64,000 nucleotides of DNA from Bacillota bacterium. GTDB lineage: Bacteria; Bacillota; Clostridia; Oscillospirales; Ruminococcaceae. Below, piece by piece: positions 34,319-42,373 of the stretch. The stretch lies in NCBI GenBank assembly GCA_023429785.1, contig JAEZDD010000004.1, positions 248,001-312,000 on the forward strand, in the 5' to 3' direction. A model generated the notes under the pieces. It made no database searches, was not told the origin of the DNA, and saw nothing but the letters and a program-made list of their open reading frames with translations. How positions within the stretch are numbered: position 1 is the stretch's first letter; each line of letters starts with the position of its first letter. The translations under genes were made by a program, and so were the position numbers.

Positions 34319-35491
34319 CTATTTTAGTAGCTGTAGAACGCCCTGTGGTAATGTGTTTGCCTGAGCAAGCATTGCCTGAGCAGCCTGTGTTAGGATGTTG
34401 TTCTTTGTGTATGTCATCATTTCAGCAGCCATGTCAACGTCACGGATACGTGATTCAGCAGCTGTTAGGTTTTCCTTAGATGTTCCTAAGTTGTTGATAG
34501 TGTGGTCAAGTCTATTCTGGAGAGCACCAAGATCAGCTCTTGTTCCTGATACCTTGTTGATAGCAGCGTCAATTGAAGCGATTGCATTATTAGCATTGTC
34601 CTGTGTGCTGATATCGATACTATTTACACCGATACCTGTTGAAGACATATCACCAACTGAAAGTGAAACTCTTTGGTCAGAAGCACCATTAGCACCAATT
34701 TGAAGTGTTAAACCTCCGCCAATTGAACCATCTCCATTTGCATCGGCAACTACGAATGTTCCATTTGCAACAGCAGAAGCAGTTGATGTAACTGTGATTT
34801 GTACGCCATTCCATTTTTCATAGTTTTCAGCAGTTGCAGTTGCTTTATTCATTGCAACTGTAAATTTGTATGTTCCTGCACCAGTTGGGTTACTTGCATC
34901 GCCATTAACGGTTGCACCTGTTAATGAAGCAACGCCACTAGTATTATCAGCAGTTACAACACCAGCAGAAGAAGTATCGAATTGGAACGTATCTCCAGCT
35001 GATAATTTACCACCTGAAACTGTAACGCTACCAGCAGAAGCAACTGTAATAACACCATCATAGTTACCCATGTTACCGTTCAAAAGCTTCTTGCCATTGA
35101 ATTCTGTTGAGTTAGCAATTCTGTCGATTTCACTCTTTAGAGCTGTAACTTCTTTGTTCAAGTTTGCACGGTCTGTACTATCATCATATGTTCCGTTAGC
35201 TGACTGAACAGCAAGTTCTCTCATTCTCTGAAGAATTGAGTGAGTTTCTGAAAGAGCACCTTCACCTGTTTGAATCAATGAAATACCGTCTTGAGCATTT
35301 CTTGTTGCTTGACCTAAACCTGAGATTTGACCTCTCATTTTTTCTGAAATAGCCAAACCAGCAGCGTCGTCGCCAGCTTTGTTAATTCTGAAACCTGATG
35401 AAAGTTTTTCAAGTGATTTAGCTACGTTTGCGTTGTTTGTTGACAACTGTCTGTGTGCGTTCAAAGCCGCAATATTGTGTTGAATAATCAT
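34319..35491 (-). CDS. fliC: flagellin
   Basis: A 390-residue flagellin. The N-terminal D0/D1 (about 1-140) starts MIIQHNIAALNAHRQLSTNN and includes LSSGFRINKAGDDAAGLAIS; the central, exposed region (about 145-300) is Gly/Thr/Ala-rich; the C-terminal D1/D0 includes RADLGALQNRLDHTINNL and ends LPQGVLQLLK. It is exported by the flagellar type III system and polymerises into the filament. No other flagellar gene is in the window. A sigma-D promoter and a structured leader precede it. Confidence 0.98.
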   Translation of the reverse strand: MIIQHNIAALNAHRQLSTNNANVAKSLEKLSSGFRINKAGDDAAGLAISEKMRGQISGLGQATRNAQDGISLIQTGEGALSETHSILQRMRELAVQSANGTYDDSTDRANLNKEVTALKSEIDRIANSTEFNGKKLLNGNMGNYDGVITVASAGSVTVSGGKLSAGDTFQFDTSSAGVVTADNTSGVASLTGATVNGDASNPTGAGTYKFTVAMNKATATAENYEKWNGVQITVTSTASAVANGTFVVADANGDGSIGGGLTLQIGANGASDQRVSLSVGDMSSTGIGVNSIDISTQDNANNAIASIDAAINKVSGTRADLGALQNRLDHTINNLGTSKENLTAAESRIRDVDMAAEMMTYTKNNILTQAAQAMLAQANTLPQGVLQLLK

Positions 35492-35517
35492 ATAAGTAAC
35501 CTCCTGTAATTTTTTAA

Positions 35518-35535
35518 GGAGAAGTCCATTTCTCC
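35518..35535 (-). promoter_or_regulatory. hairpin with ATGGA loop in flagellin leader (possible CsrA site)
   Basis: Minus strand: GGAGAA, loop ATGGAC, TTCTCC, 26 nt upstream of the start codon and just before the AGGAGG ribosome-binding site. An ANGGA loop in a hairpin next to the SD is the pattern bound by CsrA in the Bacillus hag leader; here it is inference. Confidence 0.5.
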
Positions 35536-35621
35536 CGTTATTTTTAAAACATGAAGAGCTAACTAAGCGGGCCCTCTTTGAAAACTCTTCAGTTTTCTGA
35601 AGCTTTTTGCTTCTGTTATTT

Positions 35622-35648
35622 ATATCGGCATAAAATCATAAAACTTTA
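35622..35648 (-). promoter_or_regulatory. sigma-D (FliA-type) promoter of flagellin
   Basis: Minus strand: TAAA, 15-nt spacer, GCCGATAT; consensus TAAA-N15-GCCGATAA. A ~125-nt leader follows, with a CTTCAG/CTGAAG hairpin at 35590-35605 and the ATGGA hairpin. Confidence 0.9.
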
Positions 35649-35790
35649 GTACTTTTTAATAAAAATATCTACAAAATTAGCCACGATATTTTGTTTAAAT
35701 TAACAGTTGGATTAATAATTTATCTACATTTTAAGACATTTGCTTTTTAAGTTAAAATTCGTTATAATAATAACAAGGAGGTGAAATAAT

Positions 35791-36732
35791 ATGAGCATAA
35801 AAATATACGAATCAAAGTTGCAGCCATCCCTTCAAGCTAGTTTTTTTAAGCTGTTACAAAGAGCGAATCCGGACAAAATCGCGCTGAATTATTTCACTCT
35901 GAGAGAATATACACTGGAATTAATAAAAAAGGTATGGGAGCTTTCGGCGTCTTCGAAGCCAATATGGAAGCAAGGCTATAAGATAAAGACAATAAATAAG
36001 GACGAATATAACTGTCAGTGGATATATAAAGAAGCGAGCGATAAGAAGCTCACTGTTTTTTATATTCATGGTGGTGCATACCTTGGGGGTTCGCTGTCAG
36101 ATTCTAGGCGAAATGCGCTGAGATATGCCATTAATACAGGCTGTGCATTATTTTCAGTCGATTATCGGATTTCAGCGGCGGGGGCATTCCCCTGTGCGCT
36201 TGAGGATGCACTTGACGCATACAAGGAAATGCTGAGAACACTCCCGAAAAAATCGAGGGTAATTATTATCGGCGATTCGGCGGGGGGTGGGCTGGCATTA
36301 TCCCTCACAAAAAAGCTGATTGAAGAAGGCATCAAGCTCCCCAGAAAGCTGATACTAAATTCGCCGTGGACTGACCTTTCCTGCTCGGCGGCGAGCTATA
36401 TAACAAACAGATTCAATGATACACGACTGACAGAAAGGTTTTTAAAGGAATGTGCCAGGGTGTATGCGGGCGAGCATTCAATGCTGAAGAATCAGTATGT
36501 TTCGCCGCTTTATTGTGACTTCACGGGCTTCCCTCCCATTCATATTCATGTGGGAACGAGCGAGCTTCTTCTTAGCGACAGCATTAATGTTGCCTTTAAG
36601 GCATCGAATGCCGGCGTTAATGTCAAGCTGAAAATATGGAACGGGATGTTTCATATGTTTCATTATTATGAAGGACTTATCCCTGAGTCAACAAAAGTCT
36701 GTGAATATATTTACAGAGATATAATGAGCTAA
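35791..36732 (+). CDS. alpha/beta hydrolase, HSL-type esterase/lipase
   Basis: A 313-residue hydrolase of the hormone-sensitive-lipase family: oxyanion motif YIHGGAYLGGS (about 90-100), nucleophile elbow GDSAGGG (about 164-170), LNSPWTDLSC, and late acid and His region HVGTSELLLSD ... NGMFHMFHYY. No signal peptide. It cleaves short-chain esters; the natural substrate is unknown. RBS AAGGAGGTG. A single-gene unit with a terminator right after the stop. Confidence 0.92.
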   Translation: MSIKIYESKLQPSLQASFFKLLQRANPDKIALNYFTLREYTLELIKKVWELSASSKPIWKQGYKIKTINKDEYNCQWIYKEASDKKLTVFYIHGGAYLGGSLSDSRRNALRYAINTGCALFSVDYRISAAGAFPCALEDALDAYKEMLRTLPKKSRVIIIGDSAGGGLALSLTKKLIEEGIKLPRKLILNSPWTDLSCSAASYITNRFNDTRLTERFLKECARVYAGEHSMLKNQYVSPLYCDFTGFPPIHIHVGTSELLLSDSINVAFKASNAGVNVKLKIWNGMFHMFHYYEGLIPESTKVCEYIYRDIMS

Positions 36733-36756
36733 ACACGCAGAAATGCGTGTTTTTTA
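36731..36756 (+). terminator. terminator of hydrolase gene
   Basis: AAACACGCA, GAAA, TGCGTGTTTTTT, overlapping the stop codon. Confidence 0.9.
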
Positions 36757-36828
36757 ATGAACATTTTTTCAAAAAATACTATATTATATAAAGATAAAGT
36801 CTTTAAATCAGTGAAAGGTATGGTGTTT

Positions 36829-37788
36829 ATGAATAATCAAGTGTCACTAGAAAGGATAAAGGATACTTATGGGAAAGAAAAGCTGTTAAATCAGTTTGAA
36901 TTTTATTTAAGAAGGAACAGAATGTTTGCATTAAATCTTATAAACGATATCGGAGTAAGCTTTTCAACATTTTTTATCGTTATTCCTGTAATAAAAAAGT
37001 ACGGTATTTTTCAAAAGCTGAATATGAGAAGCAAAATTGCAATGTCGCTTTGCAATGAAATTCTTGATAACACAACCGGCTCATTTAAAATAGAAGAAAA
37101 ATATCTGATGATTACGCTGGAATGGATGGTGAACAGCGCGGCGTATGACGACGGCATAGAGGATGATTTTGATACAGTCATAGACGTATGCTATGCAAAG
37201 CTCTTAAACGAGTTTAAGGATACGAGAATGCTAAAGCCGGCAGTAGACCTAGCCTTTTCTCGAAATAGAAAACAGCAGTTCAATCATGACCTTATCTGGG
37301 CAATATTCAAGTCAAACGATATCAAGACACTTGAGTATATCGCCGAATATTTGAAATCGCCTTATAATCAGGATGTTGCATTTTCAGAAAACCTTCTTGA
37401 AAACATAACAGAAGGCGAAATAACAATCGACCCGGATAATAAGCACGAAAGCTATCTAAACTGGATTAAAGACAATTCACCATATATTAATTTCACCGAC
37501 GAGTGCTATAATCTGTCAAGCAAGCCGACCTTTTTTAACGTTGATATGGAAGCAAAGTATGTATGCAAGCCCGCAATGAGCATGAATGTCGGCTTTAAGC
37601 TCCCCGCATCTAAAATAGAAGAGAACAACCTTGAAACATTCAGAAATCTTGATGAGGAAACGAAGCGAAGGTTATCCAGTGCTTCAGAAAAAATATACAG
37701 CTCAAGCCCTCAGCAGTGGGAAAACTGGAAAAAAACCGATATAAAAGGTCAGCTTGATTTAATCAGCAAGTACGGAGGTTTATTATGA
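36829..37788 (+). CDS. protein of unknown function in operon with tgl
   Basis: A 319-residue protein I do not recognise. It is mostly helical and charged, with no signal peptide or transmembrane segment. Possible landmarks are SKIAMSLCNEIL, LEWMVNSAAYDDGIEDDFDT and the C-terminal SSPQQWENWKKTDIKGQLDLI. The ATG at 36829 follows AAAGG; earlier in-frame starts lack a ribosome-binding site. Its stop overlaps the tgl start (ATGA), so it is tightly linked to the spore transglutaminase and may be a coat substrate, partner or inhibitor. That is inference only. Confidence 0.7.
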   Translation: MNNQVSLERIKDTYGKEKLLNQFEFYLRRNRMFALNLINDIGVSFSTFFIVIPVIKKYGIFQKLNMRSKIAMSLCNEILDNTTGSFKIEEKYLMITLEWMVNSAAYDDGIEDDFDTVIDVCYAKLLNEFKDTRMLKPAVDLAFSRNRKQQFNHDLIWAIFKSNDIKTLEYIAEYLKSPYNQDVAFSENLLENITEGEITIDPDNKHESYLNWIKDNSPYINFTDECYNLSSKPTFFNVDMEAKYVCKPAMSMNVGFKLPASKIEENNLETFRNLDEETKRRLSSASEKIYSSSPQQWENWKKTDIKGQLDLISKYGGLL

Positions 37789-38573
37789 TAAGTGTTCCAC
37801 AACCACAAGAGGAGGTTCAAAATGCAATTAACAGGTTTTCTCAATCAAGCAACCAGCGTGAAATAGCAAACAGAATTAATAATAGCCAGCTGACCTATCG
37901 ATATGATAATCTAAGTCAATTTCAGTTTGAGGTCAATTTAAGGGCGGCAATTTTAAATTCGGCTTGGGCGCTAAGCAGAAGCGGAATGAACTTTTCTGTA
38001 TTTAGAAAATCAAGGTGCAACGAAAGATATTGGGACAGGAACCGTGAGGGTGGCTTTGTGCTTAAAAAAAATGTCTTGCCCAGTGAAGCAATACTTGATA
38101 TATTTCAAAACGGGAGGAAATATGCCAGCGAATGTGCAACAGCAATGGTAATAGTATATTACAAGGCGCTTCTCGACGTTTTCCCAAAGGAACTGTTTAA
38201 CAGCACCTTCAGGGATATCACGCTGATGAACTGGCATTATCTCGACAGAAATTTTAAGGATGTCGGCATGATGAACAGAAAGTCTGACAACTTGCCGGGG
38301 GACAGAAGATATTTTAAAAATCCGGATGTTGACCTGGGTCATCCGGAGTGGCAGGGGGAAAATACGATTTTTCTTGGAAATGACAATTTTTATGGGCATG
38401 GTGCCGGTATTCACAGCGAGAAGGAAATCATAAGATTGCTCAATAGAAGCAGAAAGCCGGGCGCAACCGTTTCGGCATATCTGATTGAAACAGCGGGGAA
38501 CCCAAACTATAAAAGGCTTTCAGATATTCTGACAAGATATAATTCAAGGGAAGTATCACAAATTTCAGCATAA
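37785..38573 (+). CDS. tgl: protein-glutamine gamma-glutamyltransferase (spore coat transglutaminase)
   Basis: A 262-residue Tgl of the Bacillus type. Matching blocks are FEVNLRAAILNSAWAL, SRSGMNFSVF, LPSEAILDIFQNGRKYASEC (catalytic Cys in ECATAMVIVYY, near 118), LMNWHYLD, GDRRYFKNPDVD, WQGENTIFLG, HGAGI and the end KPGATVSAYLIE. In Bacillus it cross-links coat proteins late in sporulation through Glu-Lys isopeptide bonds. It starts 4 nt inside the preceding gene. Mother-cell expression is expected, but no clear sigma-K promoter was seen before this pair. Confidence 0.93.
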   Translation: MISVPQPQEEVQNAINRFSQSSNQREIANRINNSQLTYRYDNLSQFQFEVNLRAAILNSAWALSRSGMNFSVFRKSRCNERYWDRNREGGFVLKKNVLPSEAILDIFQNGRKYASECATAMVIVYYKALLDVFPKELFNSTFRDITLMNWHYLDRNFKDVGMMNRKSDNLPGDRRYFKNPDVDLGHPEWQGENTIFLGNDNFYGHGAGIHSEKEIIRLLNRSRKPGATVSAYLIETAGNPNYKRLSDILTRYNSREVSQISA

Positions 38574-38604
38574 AAAAAGCTCCCCGCTTAATGGGGAGCT
38601 TTTT
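38574..38604. terminator. bidirectional terminator, tgl and spoIIQ-like
   Basis: AAAAAGCTCCCC, GCTTAAT, GGGGAGCTTTTT between convergent genes. Confidence 0.95.
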
Positions 38605-38613
38605 GTGTGATAA

Positions 38614-39279
38614 CTATTTGCCGGGGTTAATTGTTGAAATAGGGTCAACCCACTGTCCGTTTAGCTTTAAGCCAAAGTGGAGGTGTGAAGGCTCGGCAAT
38701 TTCTGATTCCATAGTATTGCTGACAGCGCCGATTATTGTCCCTGCGCTAACCTTATCCCCTTCTTTAACAGAGATAGTTGTGTTAAGGTTGCAGTAATAA
38801 CCCTCCAAGCCGTTTCCGTGGTCAATAACAACATAAGCACCATTAATAGCGTCCTGTGCAATCTTTGTAACTGTTCCGCCAGTCATTGACTTGACCTGTG
38901 TGCCTATTTCACTTTTTATGTCAACACCATTATGTGTCTGCCAGTAATTCAAGGTCGTTGATTTAACAAGCTCGCCGTTGCTGAATGGATTAGTAATCTC
39001 ACCATTGACAGGCATAATCATCGGCTGAGCGCTAACCTGAGTATCATCCTTCGGGATGCCCTCCTGCTGCTTATTTACATCATTTGCTTTTTCATCTGAC
39101 TTAGAAGAAGTGTCAGGGGTTGAAATAGATGGTGTGTGTCTAATTTTGTCAACAGTCTGGTTGTATGCAACATATCCGGCAGCACCAACAGCAATCAGAC
39201 ATACACAAAGAGCGATGTAAAAACCCTTTCCGGAAAATACTTTTGAAACCTTTGAATTACTAAAATCGATTTTTTTCAT
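38614..39279 (-). CDS. spoIIQ: M23 (LytM) peptidase-domain protein, SpoIIQ-like
   Basis: A 221-residue protein: one transmembrane helix (about 20-42), a linker rich in Ser/Asp/Lys, and a LytM domain (about 95-218). Zn-ligand positions are present: THNGVDI (His and Asp) and HLHF. Other landmarks are TGGTVTKI and DHGNGLEGYYCNL. Size, topology and context (near dpaAB and tgl) fit SpoIIQ, the forespore partner of SpoIIIAH. Bacillus SpoIIQ has lost the first Zn ligand, whereas clostridial forms keep it, as here. An ordinary cell-wall M23 peptidase is the alternative. Confidence 0.78.
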   Translation of the reverse strand: MKKIDFSNSKVSKVFSGKGFYIALCVCLIAVGAAGYVAYNQTVDKIRHTPSISTPDTSSKSDEKANDVNKQQEGIPKDDTQVSAQPMIMPVNGEITNPFSNGELVKSTTLNYWQTHNGVDIKSEIGTQVKSMTGGTVTKIAQDAINGAYVVIDHGNGLEGYYCNLNTTISVKEGDKVSAGTIIGAVSNTMESEIAEPSHLHFGLKLNGQWVDPISTINPGK

Positions 39280-39382
39280 TAAAACTCCGTTTCTCCGACC
39301 TTAAAAAATTTTGCTGTGCGAAGCCGGATATCCTGTCGGTGGAATATCAGCTTAATGGCACTAATTTAATGCCTTTCAGAAG

Positions 39383-39411
39383 TATTTTTGACAATTAAAT
39401 GAAATTTATGC
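39383..39411 (-). promoter_or_regulatory. possible forespore (sigma-F/G-like) promoter of spoIIQ-like gene
   Basis: Minus strand: GCATA, 16-nt spacer, CAAAAATA. The -35 is good and the -10 partial. It is about 100 nt upstream of the start; the leader between has GGCA/TGCC and GATATTCC/GGATATC hairpins. Confidence 0.35.
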
Positions 39412-39445
39412 TTATTAATGGAAAAAATATTTACAAAAATAAATT

Positions 39446-39475
39446 TCACTTAAAGTAACTCTGCGACATATTATA
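39446..39475 (+). promoter_or_regulatory. sigma-K-like promoter of dpaAB
   Basis: -35 TCACT, 16-nt spacer, -10 CATATTATA (exact fit to CATANNNTA). Mother-cell control of dipicolinate synthesis is known in Bacillus. Confidence 0.62.
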
Positions 39476-39572
39476 AATTAACAATTATATTAAAAGACAG
39501 TTCATGTCAGAAAGATATAGTTATTTATGCCAATGAAAATTGGCAGTGATTATTTTTGGGGGTTTTGCCTTT

Positions 39573-40445
39573 ATGAATAACAGAGATGTATTTTTAATAA
39601 TCGGTGGAGATTTAAGACAAACATATCTTTCAGAGATTCTTGCTCAAAATGCGGTCGTCTATACACTTGGTATTGATAATAACGCAGAGGGGAAAAAAAC
39701 GATAGCTTTAAAAACGCTTGAAGAAATCCCCGAGCCGGTCGACTATATAATATTGCCCCTGCCTGTGACAAACGACGGGGTTAATATCAATATGCCTTTT
39801 TATGAGGAAAAAATTTCGCTCTATTCACTTATCCCGTATTTAAAACACAATGCGGTTGTTTTTGGCGGAAAGATAGGGAAGGAATCGTCGATTTTCACAT
39901 ACAAGGGGTTTGAGGTTATTGATTATCTTGACAGAGAAGAGCTGACAGTATTAAACGCTGTTCCGACAAGCGAGGGTGCAATACAAATTGCCATGGAAGA
40001 GCTTCCGACAACTATTTATGGCCAAAAGGTATTAATAACAGGCTTTGGAAGAATTTCAAAGGTGATGATGAAGGCACTGAATGGTCTGGGGGCAAAGGTT
40101 TATGTTACAGCAAGGAAGTATTCAGATTTAGCGTGGATAAAGATTTATGGCTGTGAGGCAATACATATCAGCCAGATTGAAGAATATCTATCTGAATTCG
40201 ACCTTGTTTTTAATACCGTTCCGGCAGTAATTCTCGATGAAAAAAAGCTGAAGCTTTTAAAAGAGAGTTGTCTGGTGATTGACCTTGCTTCAAAGCCGGG
40301 CGGAGTTGATTTTGAAACAGCTAAACAGCTTGGGATAAAAACAATATGGGCGTTATCTCTCCCCGGAAAAGTTGCACCGGTAACATCGGGTGAAATCATA
40401 GCGGGCACAATCCTGAACATTCTTTCAGAAAGAGGTGAGGCTTGA
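39573..40445 (+). CDS. dpaA: dipicolinate synthase subunit A
   Basis: A 290-residue NAD(P)-type dehydrogenase subunit. It starts MNNRDVFLIIGGDLRQTYLSE; other marks are DYIILPLPVTNDG, the Rossmann loop LITGFGRISKVMMKALNGLGAKVYVTARK (GFGRISK), FNTVPAVIL, LASKPGGVDF and ALSLPGKVAPVTSGE. With DpaB it oxidises the dihydrodipicolinate-derived intermediate to dipicolinic acid for the spore core. The ATG at 39573 is preferred over 39540 on homology, with GGGGG upstream. Overlaps dpaB by 1 nt. Confidence 0.95.
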   Translation: MNNRDVFLIIGGDLRQTYLSEILAQNAVVYTLGIDNNAEGKKTIALKTLEEIPEPVDYIILPLPVTNDGVNINMPFYEEKISLYSLIPYLKHNAVVFGGKIGKESSIFTYKGFEVIDYLDREELTVLNAVPTSEGAIQIAMEELPTTIYGQKVLITGFGRISKVMMKALNGLGAKVYVTARKYSDLAWIKIYGCEAIHISQIEEYLSEFDLVFNTVPAVILDEKKLKLLKESCLVIDLASKPGGVDFETAKQLGIKTIWALSLPGKVAPVTSGEIIAGTILNILSERGEA

Positions 40446-41023
40446 TGTCACTTGAAAATAAAAATATCGGCTTTGCTGTGTGCGGTTCCTTCTGCACATT
40501 TCAAAAAGCCTTTAAAGCAGCAGAACAGCTTGTTGCACTCGGAGCAAATGTCATCCCGATAATGTCCTTTAATGCAAGAAGCCTTTCAACACGCTTCGGG
40601 AAAGCCGAAGACAACGCAGAGCTGCTAGAGCAAATATGTAAGAACAAGGTCATTTCAACAATAGAGGACGCTGAACCAATAGGACCAAATAAGCTTCTTG
40701 ACATTGTGGTGGTTGCACCCTGCACAGGGAATACTCTGGCAAAGCTCGCGGTAGGAATAACCGATACGCCGGTAACAATGGCGGTGAAATCTCATATCAG
40801 AAATCAGCGTCCTGTCGTAATAGCTATTTCAACAAATGATGCTCTCGCGAATTCAGCGAAAAATCTAGGCACTCTTCAAAATTATAAGAACTATTTTTTT
40901 GTTCCTTATAGACAGGACGACAGTGTTTTAAAGCCAAATTCATTAATAGCAAATTATGATTTAATTCCAGATACGATTATATCGGCACTAATGGGGAAAC
41001 AAATTCAACCAATGCTCTATTAA
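40445..41023 (+). CDS. dpaB: dipicolinate synthase subunit B (flavoprotein)
   Basis: A 192-residue flavoprotein of the UbiX/DfpA type: GFAVCGSFCTF start, VIPIMSFNA, VVVAPCTGNTLAKLAVGITDTPV and ISTNDALANSAKNLG. It completes dipicolinate synthase. The ATG overlaps the dpaA stop (TGATG), with GAGGTGAGG before it. An imperfect hairpin (AAACAATA/TATTGTTT) lies after the stop. Confidence 0.95.
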   Translation: MSLENKNIGFAVCGSFCTFQKAFKAAEQLVALGANVIPIMSFNARSLSTRFGKAEDNAELLEQICKNKVISTIEDAEPIGPNKLLDIVVVAPCTGNTLAKLAVGITDTPVTMAVKSHIRNQRPVVIAISTNDALANSAKNLGTLQNYKNYFFVPYRQDDSVLKPNSLIANYDLIPDTIISALMGKQIQPMLY

Positions 41024-41025
41024 AA

Positions 41026-41062
41026 AAACAATAGATTTTTAAAACGTTGTTCATATTGTTTA
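41026..41062 (+). terminator. weak possible terminator after dpaB
   Basis: AAACAATA and TATTGTTT arms around a 19-nt loop with A-rich flanks; no clean T-run. Confidence 0.35.
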
Positions 41063-41105
41063 AAAAACAATTAGTAATTTTAGGCAATATTTTATGCGAT
41101 AAGTA

Positions 41106-41134
41106 TATACAAATTGGTAATTATGTAATATAAT
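41106..41134 (+). promoter_or_regulatory. promoter of cytidylate-kinase-like gene
   Basis: TATACA, 17-nt spacer, TATAAT. Confidence 0.65.
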
Positions 41135-41165
41135 ATATACATCTCATAGTCATAGGAGGGGTTTT

Positions 41166-41777
41166 GTGAATAAGATTATTACTATTAGTCGAGAGTATGG
41201 AAGCGGCGGAAAAGAAATCGGCGAAAAGCTAGCTAAACAACTTGTAATCCCTTTTTTTGATAAGGAGCTTATTACGATTGCTTCGAAGCAATCGGGCGTA
41301 TCCCCTGATTTACTAGAAAGATATGACGAAATCCAAAGCAGCAGTCTTTTATACTCACTAGTTATGGGAACGTATCCGGTGAGCGACGGGGCGAGGTTAT
41401 ATCCTGATATGCCACTATATCATCAGGTTTTTACTGCTCAATTTGATGCAATAAGGTCAATAGCTGCGGACGGTCCTTGCGTTATTGTGGGGAGATGCTC
41501 TGACTATGTTTTAAAGGATAGGAAAAATGTTGTCAATGTTTTTATCACTGCTGATTTGTCCTTTAAAATTGAAAGATTGACTAAGATAAATGGTGTTTCT
41601 GAAAAAAAGGCAAAGGAAACAATTGAAAAAATTGATAAAAAACGAGCAAATTATTATAAATATTATACCGAGAGAAAATGGGGTCTGGCGAGTAACTATG
41701 ATTTATCAATTAACAGCAGCAGAATAGGCATTGAAAATACTGTTAAATTAATCATGGAGTACGTTGAATTAAGATAA
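41166..41777 (+). CDS. cytidylate kinase-like family protein
   Basis: A 203-residue P-loop protein. The nucleotide loop is ISREYGSGGKEIGEKLAKQL (residues 6-25). Further marks are PFFDKELI, the VIVGRCSDYVL strand and VNVFITADLSFKIERL. It resembles the cytidylate-kinase-like family rather than true Cmk, which would carry more NMP-binding residues, so the substrate is unknown. The start is GTG at 41166 with GGAGGGG 4 nt upstream. Confidence 0.87.
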   Translation: MNKIITISREYGSGGKEIGEKLAKQLVIPFFDKELITIASKQSGVSPDLLERYDEIQSSSLLYSLVMGTYPVSDGARLYPDMPLYHQVFTAQFDAIRSIAADGPCVIVGRCSDYVLKDRKNVVNVFITADLSFKIERLTKINGVSEKKAKETIEKIDKKRANYYKYYTERKWGLASNYDLSINSSRIGIENTVKLIMEYVELR

Positions 41778-41794
41778 TTACTATTCTCCTTTAT

Positions 41795-41832
41795 AAAAAA
41801 AGGAAGCTTTGTGGGTGAAGGCTTCCTTTTTT
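41795..41832 (+). terminator. terminator of cytidylate-kinase-like gene
   Basis: AAAAAAGGAAGC ... GGCTTCCTTTTTT. Confidence 0.92.
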
Positions 41833-41844
41833 ATTGCTCAAAAT

Positions 41845-41877
41845 AAAAAAGCAGACACTTTTTTCAGTGCCTGCTTT
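41845..41877 (-). terminator. terminator of iscS-iscU operon
   Basis: AAGCAG.CACT ... AGTG.CTGCTT with a T-run on the minus strand. Confidence 0.88.
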
Positions 41878-41914
41878 ATATATATTTTAGGATTATCCGT
41901 TCTACTGATATATT

Positions 41915-42352
41915 TTAATGCTCATGAATGTCATGACAAGCATCGCAATCGCCGATTTCGCCCACGATAGGACGAGGGTCAACGCCCTGCTTTGTATAAT
42001 AGTCGGAAATAGCCGCCTTCATCGCCTGTTCTGCCAAAACTGAACAGTGGATTTTTGAAGGAGGGAGTCCGTCAAGTGACTCAATAACAGCCTTGTTGGT
42101 AACCTTCAAAGCGTCGTCAATAGACTTCCCCTTAATCATTTCAGTGGCAATAGAAGAGGTGGCAACAGCCGCACCACAGCCAAAGGTCTTGAACTTCACG
42201 TCAGAAATAACGCCGGAATCAACCTTGATGTACATTTTCATAATATCGCCGCATTTTGCGTTTCCAACCTCACCGATTCCGTCAGCGTTGTCGATTTCAC
42301 CGACATTTCTAGGGTTTGCAAAATGGTCCATAACTTTTTCGCTGTATAACAT
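41915..42352 (-). CDS. iscU: iron-sulfur cluster scaffold IscU/NifU-type
   Basis: A 145-residue scaffold. Three cluster cysteines are in GNAKCGD, TFGCGAA and KIHCSVLAEQA, and the start is MLYSEKVMDHFANPRNVGEI. An extra C-terminal tail DCDACHDIHEH contains two Cys and several His, as in the clostridial NifU-like branch. It assembles Fe-S clusters with the desulfurase encoded 21 nt upstream, relevant to the Fe-S-rich hydrogenases in this window. Confidence 0.96.
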   Translation of the reverse strand: MLYSEKVMDHFANPRNVGEIDNADGIGEVGNAKCGDIMKMYIKVDSGVISDVKFKTFGCGAAVATSSIATEMIKGKSIDDALKVTNKAVIESLDGLPPSKIHCSVLAEQAMKAAISDYYTKQGVDPRPIVGEIGDCDACHDIHEH

Positions 42353-42373
42353 ATATTTTTATCTCCTTTTTAA

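Noticed and set aside
35590..35608. CTTCAG/CTGAAG hairpin in the flagellin leader as a terminator
   Set aside because: It is upstream of flagellin and its T-rich flank is on the wrong side for a strong terminator of the flagellin strand; treated as leader structure.
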